This document shows, piece by piece, positions 7,682-15,095 of a stretch of 19,139 nucleotides of DNA (positions are counted from its first letter, which is position 1; every line of letters begins with the position of its first letter). The DNA is taken from the NCBI GenBank assembly GCA_947258905.1, contig CAMYKF010000600.1, forward strand, positions 1-19,139, read 5' to 3'. Origin of the DNA: an uncultured Pirellulaceae bacterium. GTDB taxonomy: Bacteria > Planctomycetota > Planctomycetia > Pirellulales > Pirellulaceae. The translations under genes were made by a program, and so were the position numbers. Under the pieces are notes generated by a model. It was not told the DNA's origin and ran no database searches. It saw only the letters and a list, made by a program, of their open reading frames with translations.

Positions 7682-8281
7682 CTACTGCATGTTTCGCACC
7701 ACGCCCTTGACCACGCCAATCACTCGGGCATCGCGTGTATAGATGGGCTTCATGCGGCGATTGGCCGGTTGCAGGCGAATCCGGTTCTTTTCCGGATACC
7801 AGTACTTGAGGGTCGCTTCGCCATCGCTGGTACGCACCACCACGATCTCGCCGGGATGCGCGGTGCGTCGCGGATGCACAATCACATAGTCACCGTCGCA
7901 GATGTGCGCTTCAATCATCGAATCGCCCGTCACTTCCAGAGCATAGGCCCCGCGGCGATTCAGTAACTTGGTAAAGTCGATGCGTTCGTGTTGCTCGATC
8001 GCTTCATGCATCGCGCCGGCAGCCACCTGGCCCGCCAGCGGCAGCCCTCTCGTCTCGGCCTGGTACTCGGGTGACAACTCGATCGAACGCGACTTGCGCG
8101 GAGTCCGGGTGATGTATCCCTTGTTGACCAGAGCATCGAGGTGGCACACCACACCGTTGGGTGAACCGATCCCGAATTCGTCGGCAATCTCGCGAACCGT
8201 CGGACCGTACCCCTGAGTTTCGATCTCGCGGCAGATAAACTTGAAAATCTCTTTTTGACGAGGTGTCAGTTCCGTTTCCAT
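7682..8281 (-). CDS. lexA: LexA repressor (SOS response)
   Basis: 199 residues, the usual LexA length, from ATG 8281; an in-frame ATG at 8293 would add four residues (MDWI) and cannot be excluded. The open frame continues upstream but that part resembles no LexA. The N-terminal winged helix-turn-helix begins ELTPRQKEIFKFI and includes GPTVREIADEFGIGSPNGV (26-44). The C-terminal peptidase half has the self-cleavage Ala88-Gly89 in QVAAGAM, nucleophile Ser121 in TGDSM and general-base Lys159 in ATLKYWY. LexA represses DNA-damage genes until RecA filaments trigger its autocleavage. All functional residues are intact. It is divergent from the beta-propeller gene, with the dyad 8335-8369 in the shared upstream region. 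The tail RVIGVVKGVVR is typical of the family. Confidence 0.95.
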   Translation of the reverse strand: METELTPRQKEIFKFICREIETQGYGPTVREIADEFGIGSPNGVVCHLDALVNKGYITRTPRKSRSIELSPEYQAETRGLPLAGQVAAGAMHEAIEQHERIDFTKLLNRRGAYALEVTGDSMIEAHICDGDYVIVHPRRTAHPGEIVVVRTSDGEATLKYWYPEKNRIRLQPANRRMKPIYTRDARVIGVVKGVVRNMQ

Positions 8282-8334
8282 GATCCAGTCCATTCCCTGG
8301 GTGTTATGATGCGAGGCGATTCGACCCGATGTCG

Positions 8335-8369
8335 GGGAATAACGGCCCGTTAACGAGCCCCTTATTCCC
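8335..8369. promoter_or_regulatory. Hyphenated dyad between lexA and the beta-propeller gene
   Basis: Outer arms GGGAATAA (8335-8342) and TTATTCCC (8362-8369) are perfectly inverted and flank the palindrome CGTTAACG (8348-8355); TAACGG/CCGTTA (8340-8352) forms a further overlapping inverted pair. The whole lies 54 bp from the lexA start and 47 bp from the other start, where an operator for divergent promoters would be. It does not match the E. coli CTG-N10-CAG or the Bacillus GAAC-N4-GTTC SOS boxes, so assignment to LexA is inference. Confidence 0.45.
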
Positions 8370-8416
8370 GCGTACGATACATCTTTCGACGTTGCATATA
8401 TCCTAGCCTGAATTGC

Positions 8417-10585
8417 ATGGTGTACAAAGTGCCAGTAGCGACTTGGCGGGCCGGCAGTCCTTTTTTGGTCGCAATGGGGATTGCCCTGATTGCCCATTTG
8501 ATGCCGCCGGCTGTTGCCAGCGTTGTGCAGGAGCCGGCCAGCCGCGTGCCTCGCGAAACGCAGAACCCGGCACGTTCGCTATTGGCTCCGATCGCCAGCG
8601 AAAACTGGGAGCAAGCCGCCCGGATCGCGATCGAACTCGCCGATTCGCCCGCCCAGGACGCCGGTAACTGCCGTTGGTCCACCGATGACACGGGCTCAAT
8701 CGAAACCTGGTTGCCTGCCGAAGAGTGCACATTGCGTCAAATTGAAACCCTGCTTTTGCAGCACAACGAACTGCTGACTGAGTGGCGTCGTCAAGCGGAT
8801 CGCGTGGCCAGTCGCCAGCTGGATGCCGCGTTGCGCGATGCGTCGCTGTCCGATTTGAAACAACTCGTGCGGCGATATCGTTTCAGCAGTTCGGGCGACC
8901 GCGCCAGTCTGGCATTGGGCCGGCGGCTGGCGGCCCGCGGCGAGTTGCGGGCTGCCATCGCCTGCCTCGAAAGAATCCATCCAACGTTGCCACAATTTGA
9001 TCAAACGCGTTTGGCCGATCCACCTGCCTGCTTACCGGATTCACAGTTATCCGTCCCCGAGATCGCAGGGCAACTGGTCGTGCTGCACGCACTTGTTCAT
9101 CCGCAGAACGAGCACGTCACAGCGAATCTGGAAACTTTCGATCGCCTGTTTGCCGATGCCCAGGGAAAACTCGGTGATCGGCAAGGTGTGCTGCGCGATA
9201 TCCTGCGCGAGTTGATACAGGAAGCCTTGCCGCAGGAAACGCAAACTGCCGCAACCCCGGCACTGGATAGCTCGTCACTAACGAGTTTGTGGAATATCAA
9301 CATCGGCGAGTCCGACCATGCGGAGTCCCGGCAGACGACATCGAACACACCATCGACTCCTTTGCCCTTGCTGGCATCCGGTCGTGTATTTTGGGGTGAC
9401 CGGCACCGCATTTGCGCTGCCGATTTGGCCACCGGTAAGCCACTGTTTGATGCCGGATCCGAAGTCGGTTCAGCGTTGAACCAATACGCTTTATGGCAAT
9501 CGGTCGACGTTTCCGGAATCCAGGAACAGGAAGTCGAACTGCCACTGCAACGTCTTGATCTCAGTGAAGATGGCCGGCAGCTGTTTGCCACCTTTGCAGA
9601 TCGTCAATCCAGCTACATCGTCGGCGTTGATGTGCAGCAGCAGGGCAAGTTGCTGCCAGGCTTTCCGCTATTACCGCCCGCTGCCAACTGGCGTTTTGAT
9701 TCCTTTCCCCGGATGCAGGATGGAAAACTGTTTGTCATGGCCCGCCGCGGAATCCCGGGGTCATGGCAAGTCGATTCGGTTTTGCTTTGTTACGAGTTGC
9801 AATTGACCGAGCGAATCCAGGCTCCCCGGCTGCTGTGGCAGACCCAATTGTGCACCGCCGAGTTGCAGCGCGAGAAGGAAACCAGCGAGTCGACCGACGA
9901 AGCCCCCGGCGAACCGCCCACCGCCGGATTGACGCTGGATTCCGACCGCCTGATTTGCAGCACCAATCTTGGCGTCATTGCTGCGGTCGATACGCGAACG
10001 GGCAGGGTGCACTGGCTGGTGCGTTATCCGCGGCTGGACTGGTTTGACAGCGATCCCGATGTCACCCGTGTGCCACGCCATCGCACGGGCGAACCGCCGC
10101 TGGTCGACGGCCGCAGTATTTTTGTCATGCCGGCCGACAGTCCTTGCGTTCTCAACCTCGAGCGTGGATCGGGAAAGGTGTATTGGGCAACCAATTTGCC
10201 GGCTGCCAGCCAATTAATTGGTGCTGACAACGAACATTTGCTTACTGGCGGGTGGCAAGTGGTCTGGCTGGATCGCGTCAGCGGCAGAACCCGGGCGGCG
10301 TGGCCGTCCAGTCATTTCCCGGTGCAACCGGGCATGCGATTGCCGTCCCTCCGCGGCAATGGACGAGCGATCGGTTTCGGCCAGTCTGCGTTGCTGCCAG
10401 CTACCGGTGGTTTGTTTCAGGTCACCGCGGCACCGCTCAATCAGGGAGACACGCGTCAACGGGCAACGGCTCAGGAACTCGATCTGCCCGGTCCGCAAAT
10501 GGACGGTGGGCACGTGTTCGTGGAAACGGATATCATGTTGCTGGTCACCGGCCAGCGCATTCAGGCGTTGACCATCGACCGTTAG
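8417..10585 (+). CDS. Exported PQQ-like beta-propeller repeat protein
   Basis: 722 residues. The ATG at 8417 gives an n-region with Lys4 and Arg11 followed by a hydrophobic run (about 16-35) ending in an Ala-rich cleavage zone, so the protein is probably secreted. ATG 8474 is an alternative but would lack the basic n-region. Residues about 45-270 are helical and charged, perhaps TPR-like. From about 325 onward come beta-propeller blades with the PQQ-enzyme repeat pattern 'AxDxxTGxxxW': ICAADLATGKPLF, GVIAAVDTRTGRVHW, CVLNLERGSGKVYW and VVWLDRVSGRTRA. No quinoprotein dehydrogenase catalytic residues are evident; a scaffold or binding role like BamB is as likely. It has its own promoter region shared with lexA, and is separated from the MoxR operon by the 303-bp repeat-rich gap. 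Confidence 0.85.
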   Translation: MVYKVPVATWRAGSPFLVAMGIALIAHLMPPAVASVVQEPASRVPRETQNPARSLLAPIASENWEQAARIAIELADSPAQDAGNCRWSTDDTGSIETWLPAEECTLRQIETLLLQHNELLTEWRRQADRVASRQLDAALRDASLSDLKQLVRRYRFSSSGDRASLALGRRLAARGELRAAIACLERIHPTLPQFDQTRLADPPACLPDSQLSVPEIAGQLVVLHALVHPQNEHVTANLETFDRLFADAQGKLGDRQGVLRDILRELIQEALPQETQTAATPALDSSSLTSLWNINIGESDHAESRQTTSNTPSTPLPLLASGRVFWGDRHRICAADLATGKPLFDAGSEVGSALNQYALWQSVDVSGIQEQEVELPLQRLDLSEDGRQLFATFADRQSSYIVGVDVQQQGKLLPGFPLLPPAANWRFDSFPRMQDGKLFVMARRGIPGSWQVDSVLLCYELQLTERIQAPRLLWQTQLCTAELQREKETSESTDEAPGEPPTAGLTLDSDRLICSTNLGVIAAVDTRTGRVHWLVRYPRLDWFDSDPDVTRVPRHRTGEPPLVDGRSIFVMPADSPCVLNLERGSGKVYWATNLPAASQLIGADNEHLLTGGWQVVWLDRVSGRTRAAWPSSHFPVQPGMRLPSLRGNGRAIGFGQSALLPATGGLFQVTAAPLNQGDTRQRATAQELDLPGPQMDGGHVFVETDIMLLVTGQRIQALTIDR

Positions 10586-10659
10586 TCAGAAAGTAGCGCT
10601 ACAACGGTTCGTGGTCGAATCTCTCACGAGATTCGCTACGTTCTCAGCCAAAGTCGTTA
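10586..10659. repeat. Hairpin cluster after the beta-propeller gene
   Basis: A perfect hairpin CGAATCTC-TCAC-GAGATTCG lies at 10616-10635, with the self-complementary GTAGCGCTAC just upstream. It is followed by the left half of a second hairpin, arm CCAAAGTC (10648-10655) with loop GTTA, whose right arm GACTTTGG now lies at 10885-10892 beyond an insertion. The first hairpin may terminate the preceding gene, but no T-run follows it directly. Confidence 0.6.
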
Positions 10660-10880
10660 GAGGTTATTGCGCTTTTTTTCAACCTCTCCCATGATTGGGA
10701 AAGGTCAGGACCCGCTTTAAGCGGGGCCTGGGTGAGGGCTGATAGACTGGATAACGTTTCATGGGAACATAATACAATTAAAACGACGCAACGCTCCCCC
10801 TGATCCGGCCTTCTCCTCCAAGGCCTGATCCGGCCTTCTCCTCCAAGGGGAGAAGGCTTGCGGACAAGCGCAATATCCTC
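10660..10880. mobile_element. MITE-like insertion with terminal inverted repeats
   Basis: The 221-bp element begins GAGGTTATTGCGC (10660-10672) and ends GCGCAATATCCTC (10868-10880); the two ends are inverted repeats matching at 12 of 13 positions. GTTA is duplicated on both sides (10656-10659, 10881-10884). Removing the element and one GTTA restores a perfect hairpin, CCAAAGTC-GTTA-GACTTTGG, nearly identical to the intact one at 17394-17413. Inside are a poly-T run (10673-10679), the palindrome CCCGCTTTAAGCGGG (10711-10725), a 25-bp tandem duplication (10799-10848) and a hairpin with arms GCCTTCTCC/GGAGAAGGC (10833-10857). It encodes no transposase, so it would need one in trans. An equally possible boundary reading gives 7-bp direct repeats TCGTTAG. 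Confidence 0.68.
10799..10848. repeat. 25-bp tandem duplication
   Basis: A 25-bp unit starting CCTGATCCGGCC occurs twice with no gap and no mismatch (10799-10823 and 10824-10848) inside the MITE-like element. Perfect identity suggests a recent slippage event. Confidence 0.85.
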
Positions 10881-10888
10881 GTTAGACT

Positions 10889-12049
10889 TTGGAAAACCCG
10901 ACACTCAAAAATATCAGCAATTCATTGAACGAACATTCGACCAATCCCGGGACCGCCGATCCAGCCGAACTGAGTCAGCAACTGCGCAAACTGCGCGATG
11001 CCATTGTGCAACAGGTCGGCAAGGTAATTGTCGGGCAACGCGAAGTCATTGATCAGATTCTGATTGCCATGTTTTCTCGCGGGCACGTATTGCTGGTCGG
11101 CGTGCCGGGTTTGGCCAAGACACTGCTGGTGCGGACGCTGGCCGAAACGCTCGATCTGGATTTCAGCCGCATCCAGTTCACGCCGGACCTGATGCCGTCG
11201 GACATTACCGGCACAGAAGTCATTCAGCAGGATCCGGCCACCGGTCAGCGCGAGCTGCGATTCATCCGCGGCCCGGTGTTCGCCAACATCATTCTGGCTG
11301 ATGAAATCAACCGCACCCCGCCCAAAACCCAAGCCGCCATGCTGGAGGCCATGCAGGAACAACAAGTCACCGTGAGCGGCGAAAAACACTCGCTGGAAAC
11401 GCCCTTTATGGTGCTGGCCACGCAGAACCCGATTGAACAGGAAGGCACCTATCCGCTGCCTGAAGCGTTGCTGGATCGATTCATGATGCAGATCACCATC
11501 CGCTATCCCGACGAAGTGGATGAACTGGAGATCGTCAAACGCACGACAACGACAGAACCGCAGAGTTTGTCGGCGCAGTTTACGGCCGAACAAATCGAAC
11601 AAACCACCGAGATCATCCGGCAAATTCCCATTGCCGATCACATCGCCCTGTATGCCATTCGGCTGGCGCGTCTGTCCCGACTGGTGCAGGCCGGTGATCC
11701 GCAAGACCTGCCGTTTGTCAATCCCGCCAACCAGACGGGCCTGGCCGATTTGCAGCAGTACTTGCAATCGTATGTGCGCTGGGGCGCCGGTCCGCGGGCC
11801 AGCCAGTACCTGGTGCTGGCCGCCAAGGCACGCGCCGCGCTCGATGGCCGGGCCTGCGTGACGCGGGATGATATCCGTCAGGTTGCACCCCCGGTTATGC
11901 GTCACCGCATTCGCACCAATTTTCAGGCCACTTCGGAAATGATTGATGCGGACCAGATAGTCGGACGCATCATCAACTTCCTCGACAAGATCGAAGACCA
12001 GCCAAGTGACATCGACGACAAGCTTTTTGGATCCGCGAACCCTGGCTGA
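10889..12049 (+). CDS. MoxR-family AAA+ ATPase
   Basis: 386 residues if started at TTG 10889. Walker A GVPGLAKT (71-78), Walker B with Asp138-Glu139 in LADEINR, and the sensor segment ATQNPIEQEGTYPLPEALLDRF are hallmark MoxR motifs, and the C-terminal helical lid is complete. MoxR ATPases act as chaperone-like activators of partners with VWA domains, matching the next three genes. No ATG occurs until within the ATPase core. TTG 10889 and TTG 10925 are both possible starts, neither with a Shine-Dalgarno; TTG 10889 lies inside the right arm of the interrupted hairpin. Its 3' end overlaps the DUF58 gene by 44 bp, so the genes are co-translated. The nearby insertion could have altered its promoter. 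Confidence 0.94.
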   Translation: MENPTLKNISNSLNEHSTNPGTADPAELSQQLRKLRDAIVQQVGKVIVGQREVIDQILIAMFSRGHVLLVGVPGLAKTLLVRTLAETLDLDFSRIQFTPDLMPSDITGTEVIQQDPATGQRELRFIRGPVFANIILADEINRTPPKTQAAMLEAMQEQQVTVSGEKHSLETPFMVLATQNPIEQEGTYPLPEALLDRFMMQITIRYPDEVDELEIVKRTTTTEPQSLSAQFTAEQIEQTTEIIRQIPIADHIALYAIRLARLSRLVQAGDPQDLPFVNPANQTGLADLQQYLQSYVRWGAGPRASQYLVLAAKARAALDGRACVTRDDIRQVAPPVMRHRIRTNFQATSEMIDADQIVGRIINFLDKIEDQPSDIDDKLFGSANPG

Positions 12050-12902
12050 TCTGGAAGGCCTGGCACTGCGGACGCGTTACATCATCGAGGGCTTGCTCAC
12101 CGGCACGCACCGCAGCGCCCACCTCGGTTACTCGACCGAGTTTTCACAACACCGGCCCTACGTGCCCGGCGACGAATTGCGACACGTGGACTGGAAGGCA
12201 CTGGGCCGCACCGATCGTCTGTACGTCAAGCAATTCCACGATGAAACCAATCTCACGTGCACTTTTTTGCTGGATGCCAGTGCCAGTATGTCGTATCGGG
12301 GGGCGCGGTCGCCGCTGTCCAAGTTCGAATATGCAAGTTGCCTGGTCATGTCGCTGGCATGGCTGTTGCGGCACCAGGGAGATGCCATTTCGCTGACGAC
12401 ATTCAGCGACAAGCCGCTGCGGATCCTGCCACCGGCCGCCAATGACGCCCGCCTGGCGGAGATGATCGAGCTGATCGAGTCAACAATCCCGGCAGGACCA
12501 TCGGTCATCGATGTCGCGTTGCGAACGTGGGCTTCGGGCGTCGGTCGCCGGCAACTGGTGGTCGTGGTCAGCGACCTGTTTGGCGATGCGGGCAAGGTTA
12601 CACACGTCCTTGGTGACCTTGATCGGTTTGGGCACGAAGTCATCGTGTTTCAGCTTTGCGACCGCGATGAAGTTGAATTTCCGTTTGAGCAACACACCTG
12701 CTTCGCCGATTTGGAATCACCGGAATCCATGTCGCTGGACGCTGAATCGTGGCGTGAGGCTTATCTGCACGCATTCAACGAGTTTAATCAGCAGATTCGG
12801 CTGGCTTGCCGTCAATCATCCATTGACTTGTGCCAGCTGATTACCGATGAGCCCCTGGCGGCGGCGCTGGGCAATTTCCTGACAACCCGCATCCGCACGT
12901 AG
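12006..12902 (+). CDS. DUF58 protein with VWA-like metal site
   Basis: 298 residues from GTG 12006, which overlaps the end of the MoxR gene by 44 bp. The DUF58 signature YVPGDELRHVDWKALGRTDRL (minus its last residues) is present, with Val61-Asp62-Trp63-Lys64 inside it, and is followed by a VWA-like strand ending in the MIDAS motif DASAS (Asp90, Ser92, Ser94). The later segment RQLVVVVSDLFGD provides the expected second acidic loop. No membrane helix is visible, so this appears cytosolic, unlike DUF58 proteins with N-terminal helices. DUF58 genes almost always follow moxR, and the protein is the expected direct partner of the ATPase. The stop is 9 bp before the start of the BatA-like gene. Confidence 0.93.
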   Translation: MTSTTSFLDPRTLADLEGLALRTRYIIEGLLTGTHRSAHLGYSTEFSQHRPYVPGDELRHVDWKALGRTDRLYVKQFHDETNLTCTFLLDASASMSYRGARSPLSKFEYASCLVMSLAWLLRHQGDAISLTTFSDKPLRILPPAANDARLAEMIELIESTIPAGPSVIDVALRTWASGVGRRQLVVVVSDLFGDAGKVTHVLGDLDRFGHEVIVFQLCDRDEVEFPFEQHTCFADLESPESMSLDAESWREAYLHAFNEFNQQIRLACRQSSIDLCQLITDEPLAAALGNFLTTRIRT

Positions 12903-12911
12903 CCGTTGATC

Positions 12912-15095
12912 ATGAATTTGTTATTTGCTCAACCGTGGATGTTGCTGTGGGCTGTGGCGGCACTGATCCCGCTGATCCTGTATTTGCTGCGCAAACGCAC
13001 CGCGCGAACCGTCCAGTGGGGTGCGATACAGTTCTTGCAAACAGCGTCACGCGGACCCGCGCCACGACCACCCTGGCGACGGCTGCTGTTGTTGTTGACA
13101 CGTATCGCCATCCCGGTTGTTGTCGCATTGGCGGCTGCCACGCCAGGTTGTCTGCAAACATCAGGCGGCGCGGCTGGCAACTTCGCTGATTCAGTCGCGA
13201 CGCACCACATTTTCGTGTTCGATCTTTCGGGTTCGATGGGCCCTCGTGCGGGTGATCATGGGGCGTCTCCTGCCCGGCAATCGATCGAAGCTGCCTTGCA
13301 GCAGTTGTCTGCAGCGCAACAGGGCGACTTGTTTTCTGTAATCACCTGCGGAGCCGCTGCACCCACGGGACTGGTCGTCGCTGCAACAGCCGATCGGGAG
13401 CGAGCGAGCAATGTCATGCGGAACTTGCAAGCAGGTTACGGTACCTTTCGAACGCAAACTGTGATGAATGCGGTTGCTCAATCGATCGACCAGACTTCAC
13501 AGCGCGGATTAAACGTCGACCACCAAATCATCATCTATTCCGATTTCGCCGTCGCGGACTGGTCGGACGAGGATTTCTTGTCGCCGGCCGGATTGGACGA
13601 GATCACAAAAACATGCGCTCTGGTAGATCGATCTGCGGAACCAGGACCAAACCTCGCCATCTCGGATTTGCGAACCAGCGCTGGCAGGTCCACGGTCGGG
13701 CAATCGATCATCGTGGAAGCGTCGGTTCGGGTTCTCGGTCAAGCGAGCCCGGGTCCGGACAACACGGTCGTTCCGCGTAAGACGAATGTTGAATTGATTG
13801 TGGATGGAGTTCTGGTGGCCCGCCGTCCGCTCAATGTAATTGGAAGTGAGATTGGCACGATTTCGTTCGATGTACCTGTCGATCGGAACGGTTCGATTCC
13901 CGTCACTGCCCGAATTGACGATTCGGGTTTGCTGGCTGATGACCAGCGACATTTGGTAATCGTCGGGCAGGCAGCGATTCAGGTACTCGTCGTCGACGGC
14001 GGCAACCAGTCACCCAATCCATTAATAACGGCCTTGTCGGGAACGGACAAACAAGGTTCCGACAAACCCGTTGTGGAACTGGCAACGATCGAACCTTCTC
14101 AACTGGCGACGGCACGTCTGGATCGGGCCGACGTGATAACGCTAACCGGCATGAGCTCGATCGATGAATCGCAACGAAAAACACTAGTCGAGTTCACGCG
14201 CCGCGGCGGCCGCCTGCTGATAAGCCTCGGCGAGATTGCTGAACGGGCGACGTGGCAAGCCTTGTTGGACGATCTGGGTGCGGGTGTGGAGATCACCGAT
14301 GGTATCCAGCAAGGCGACTTTGGTTTTGATCCGCTGGAATTTGAACACCCGGCGATCGGGGCGTTCCGTGACTTTCCGGACGCCGGTTTGCTCGACGTCC
14401 CCATTTATCGGTATCACCCGACCGTGTTGACTGGCCCGGAGATCGACCGAATCCTGAACTACGATGACGGCCATGCGGCAATCGCAACTTTTGCGGCGGG
14501 GCAGGGCAGGGTGGCACTGACCACAACACCGCTGGTCGCGGCCGATCCGGACTCGCCATGGAACAACTTGCCAGCCTGGTGGAGCTATGTGCCGCTGGTC
14601 AACGAACTGGTCTTTTGGCTGTTTGCCGGGGAAGACTCTGACGCGAACCGAACCTCGCTGGTGGGCCAGGGGCTGGTCGTGGATGCCAGCGAATTTCCTT
14701 TTTCGCAGCGTATCGAGATCAGGCATTCCAACGGCGACGTCAATTTCGTTTCGCCGAATGCCGACACGATTTTCGTGGAACCGCATCAGGTCGTGGAGCC
14801 GGGATTCGTTGAAATCGGCGCTGATCAGGGTGAGACCGCGGGGGCCAGTCCCGCCCCGCTGTTCGCTTTCAATTTCGATTTACAGGAAAGCGATACGCAG
14901 TCGGTTGACGTTGGCGCACTGCAATCACGGCTGAATCAGGAACCAGCCAGCTCCGATTTCGGACAAGCAAAATCAATTGGGTATCGTGACAGGTGGCCAT
15001 TGCAGCTCTGTTTAGCGATGTTGTTGATGCTGCTGGTCGTCGAATGGGCACTGGCGTCGCGAACCGTAATCGCGGTTCGCAAGGAGGCGTCGTGA
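12912..15095 (+). CDS. BatA-like membrane protein with VWA domain
   Basis: 727 residues from ATG 12912; a TTG two codons upstream is the only nearby alternative. The N-terminus is the BatA pattern: a membrane helix about 8-26 preceded by AQPWML, then basic LLRKRTARTVQWGAIQFL (residues about 25-42) and a second helix about 58-80. The VWA domain carries MIDAS DLSGS (Asp104, Ser106, Ser108). A long extracytoplasmic region follows, including a GATase/ThuA-like Rossmann segment (AIQVLVVDGG to GGRLLISLGE), and a last membrane helix about 695-714. It probably displays the VWA domain in the periplasm and is acted on by the MoxR/DUF58 pair. It overlaps the next gene by 4 bp (GTGA), showing tight coupling. 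Confidence 0.9.
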   Translation: MNLLFAQPWMLLWAVAALIPLILYLLRKRTARTVQWGAIQFLQTASRGPAPRPPWRRLLLLLTRIAIPVVVALAAATPGCLQTSGGAAGNFADSVATHHIFVFDLSGSMGPRAGDHGASPARQSIEAALQQLSAAQQGDLFSVITCGAAAPTGLVVAATADRERASNVMRNLQAGYGTFRTQTVMNAVAQSIDQTSQRGLNVDHQIIIYSDFAVADWSDEDFLSPAGLDEITKTCALVDRSAEPGPNLAISDLRTSAGRSTVGQSIIVEASVRVLGQASPGPDNTVVPRKTNVELIVDGVLVARRPLNVIGSEIGTISFDVPVDRNGSIPVTARIDDSGLLADDQRHLVIVGQAAIQVLVVDGGNQSPNPLITALSGTDKQGSDKPVVELATIEPSQLATARLDRADVITLTGMSSIDESQRKTLVEFTRRGGRLLISLGEIAERATWQALLDDLGAGVEITDGIQQGDFGFDPLEFEHPAIGAFRDFPDAGLLDVPIYRYHPTVLTGPEIDRILNYDDGHAAIATFAAGQGRVALTTTPLVAADPDSPWNNLPAWWSYVPLVNELVFWLFAGEDSDANRTSLVGQGLVVDASEFPFSQRIEIRHSNGDVNFVSPNADTIFVEPHQVVEPGFVEIGADQGETAGASPAPLFAFNFDLQESDTQSVDVGALQSRLNQEPASSDFGQAKSIGYRDRWPLQLCLAMLLMLLVVEWALASRTVIAVRKEAS
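15081..15087 (+). promoter_or_regulatory. Shine-Dalgarno AAGGAGG for the second VWA gene
   Basis: AAGGAGG, a full-strength ribosome-binding site, lies four bases before GTG 15092 and inside the end of the BatA-like gene. It selects GTG 15092 over the upstream part of the open frame, which runs back to 14993. Confidence 0.75.

Noticed and set aside
8282..8416. E. coli-type or Bacillus-type SOS box upstream of lexA
   Set aside because: No CTG-N10-CAG or GAAC-N4-GTTC of acceptable quality was found; only the unrelated dyad was kept.
8282..8497. N-terminal extension of lexA upstream of 8281
   Set aside because: The extension crosses the intergenic dyad and overlaps the divergent gene; LexA proteins begin a few residues before the TPRQ segment.
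10644..10904. Minus-strand open frame of 86 codons across the intergenic gap before moxR
   Set aside because: It translates the MITE-like element and hairpins (tandem duplication and palindromes), has no ribosome-binding site, and its text is typical of translated repeats.
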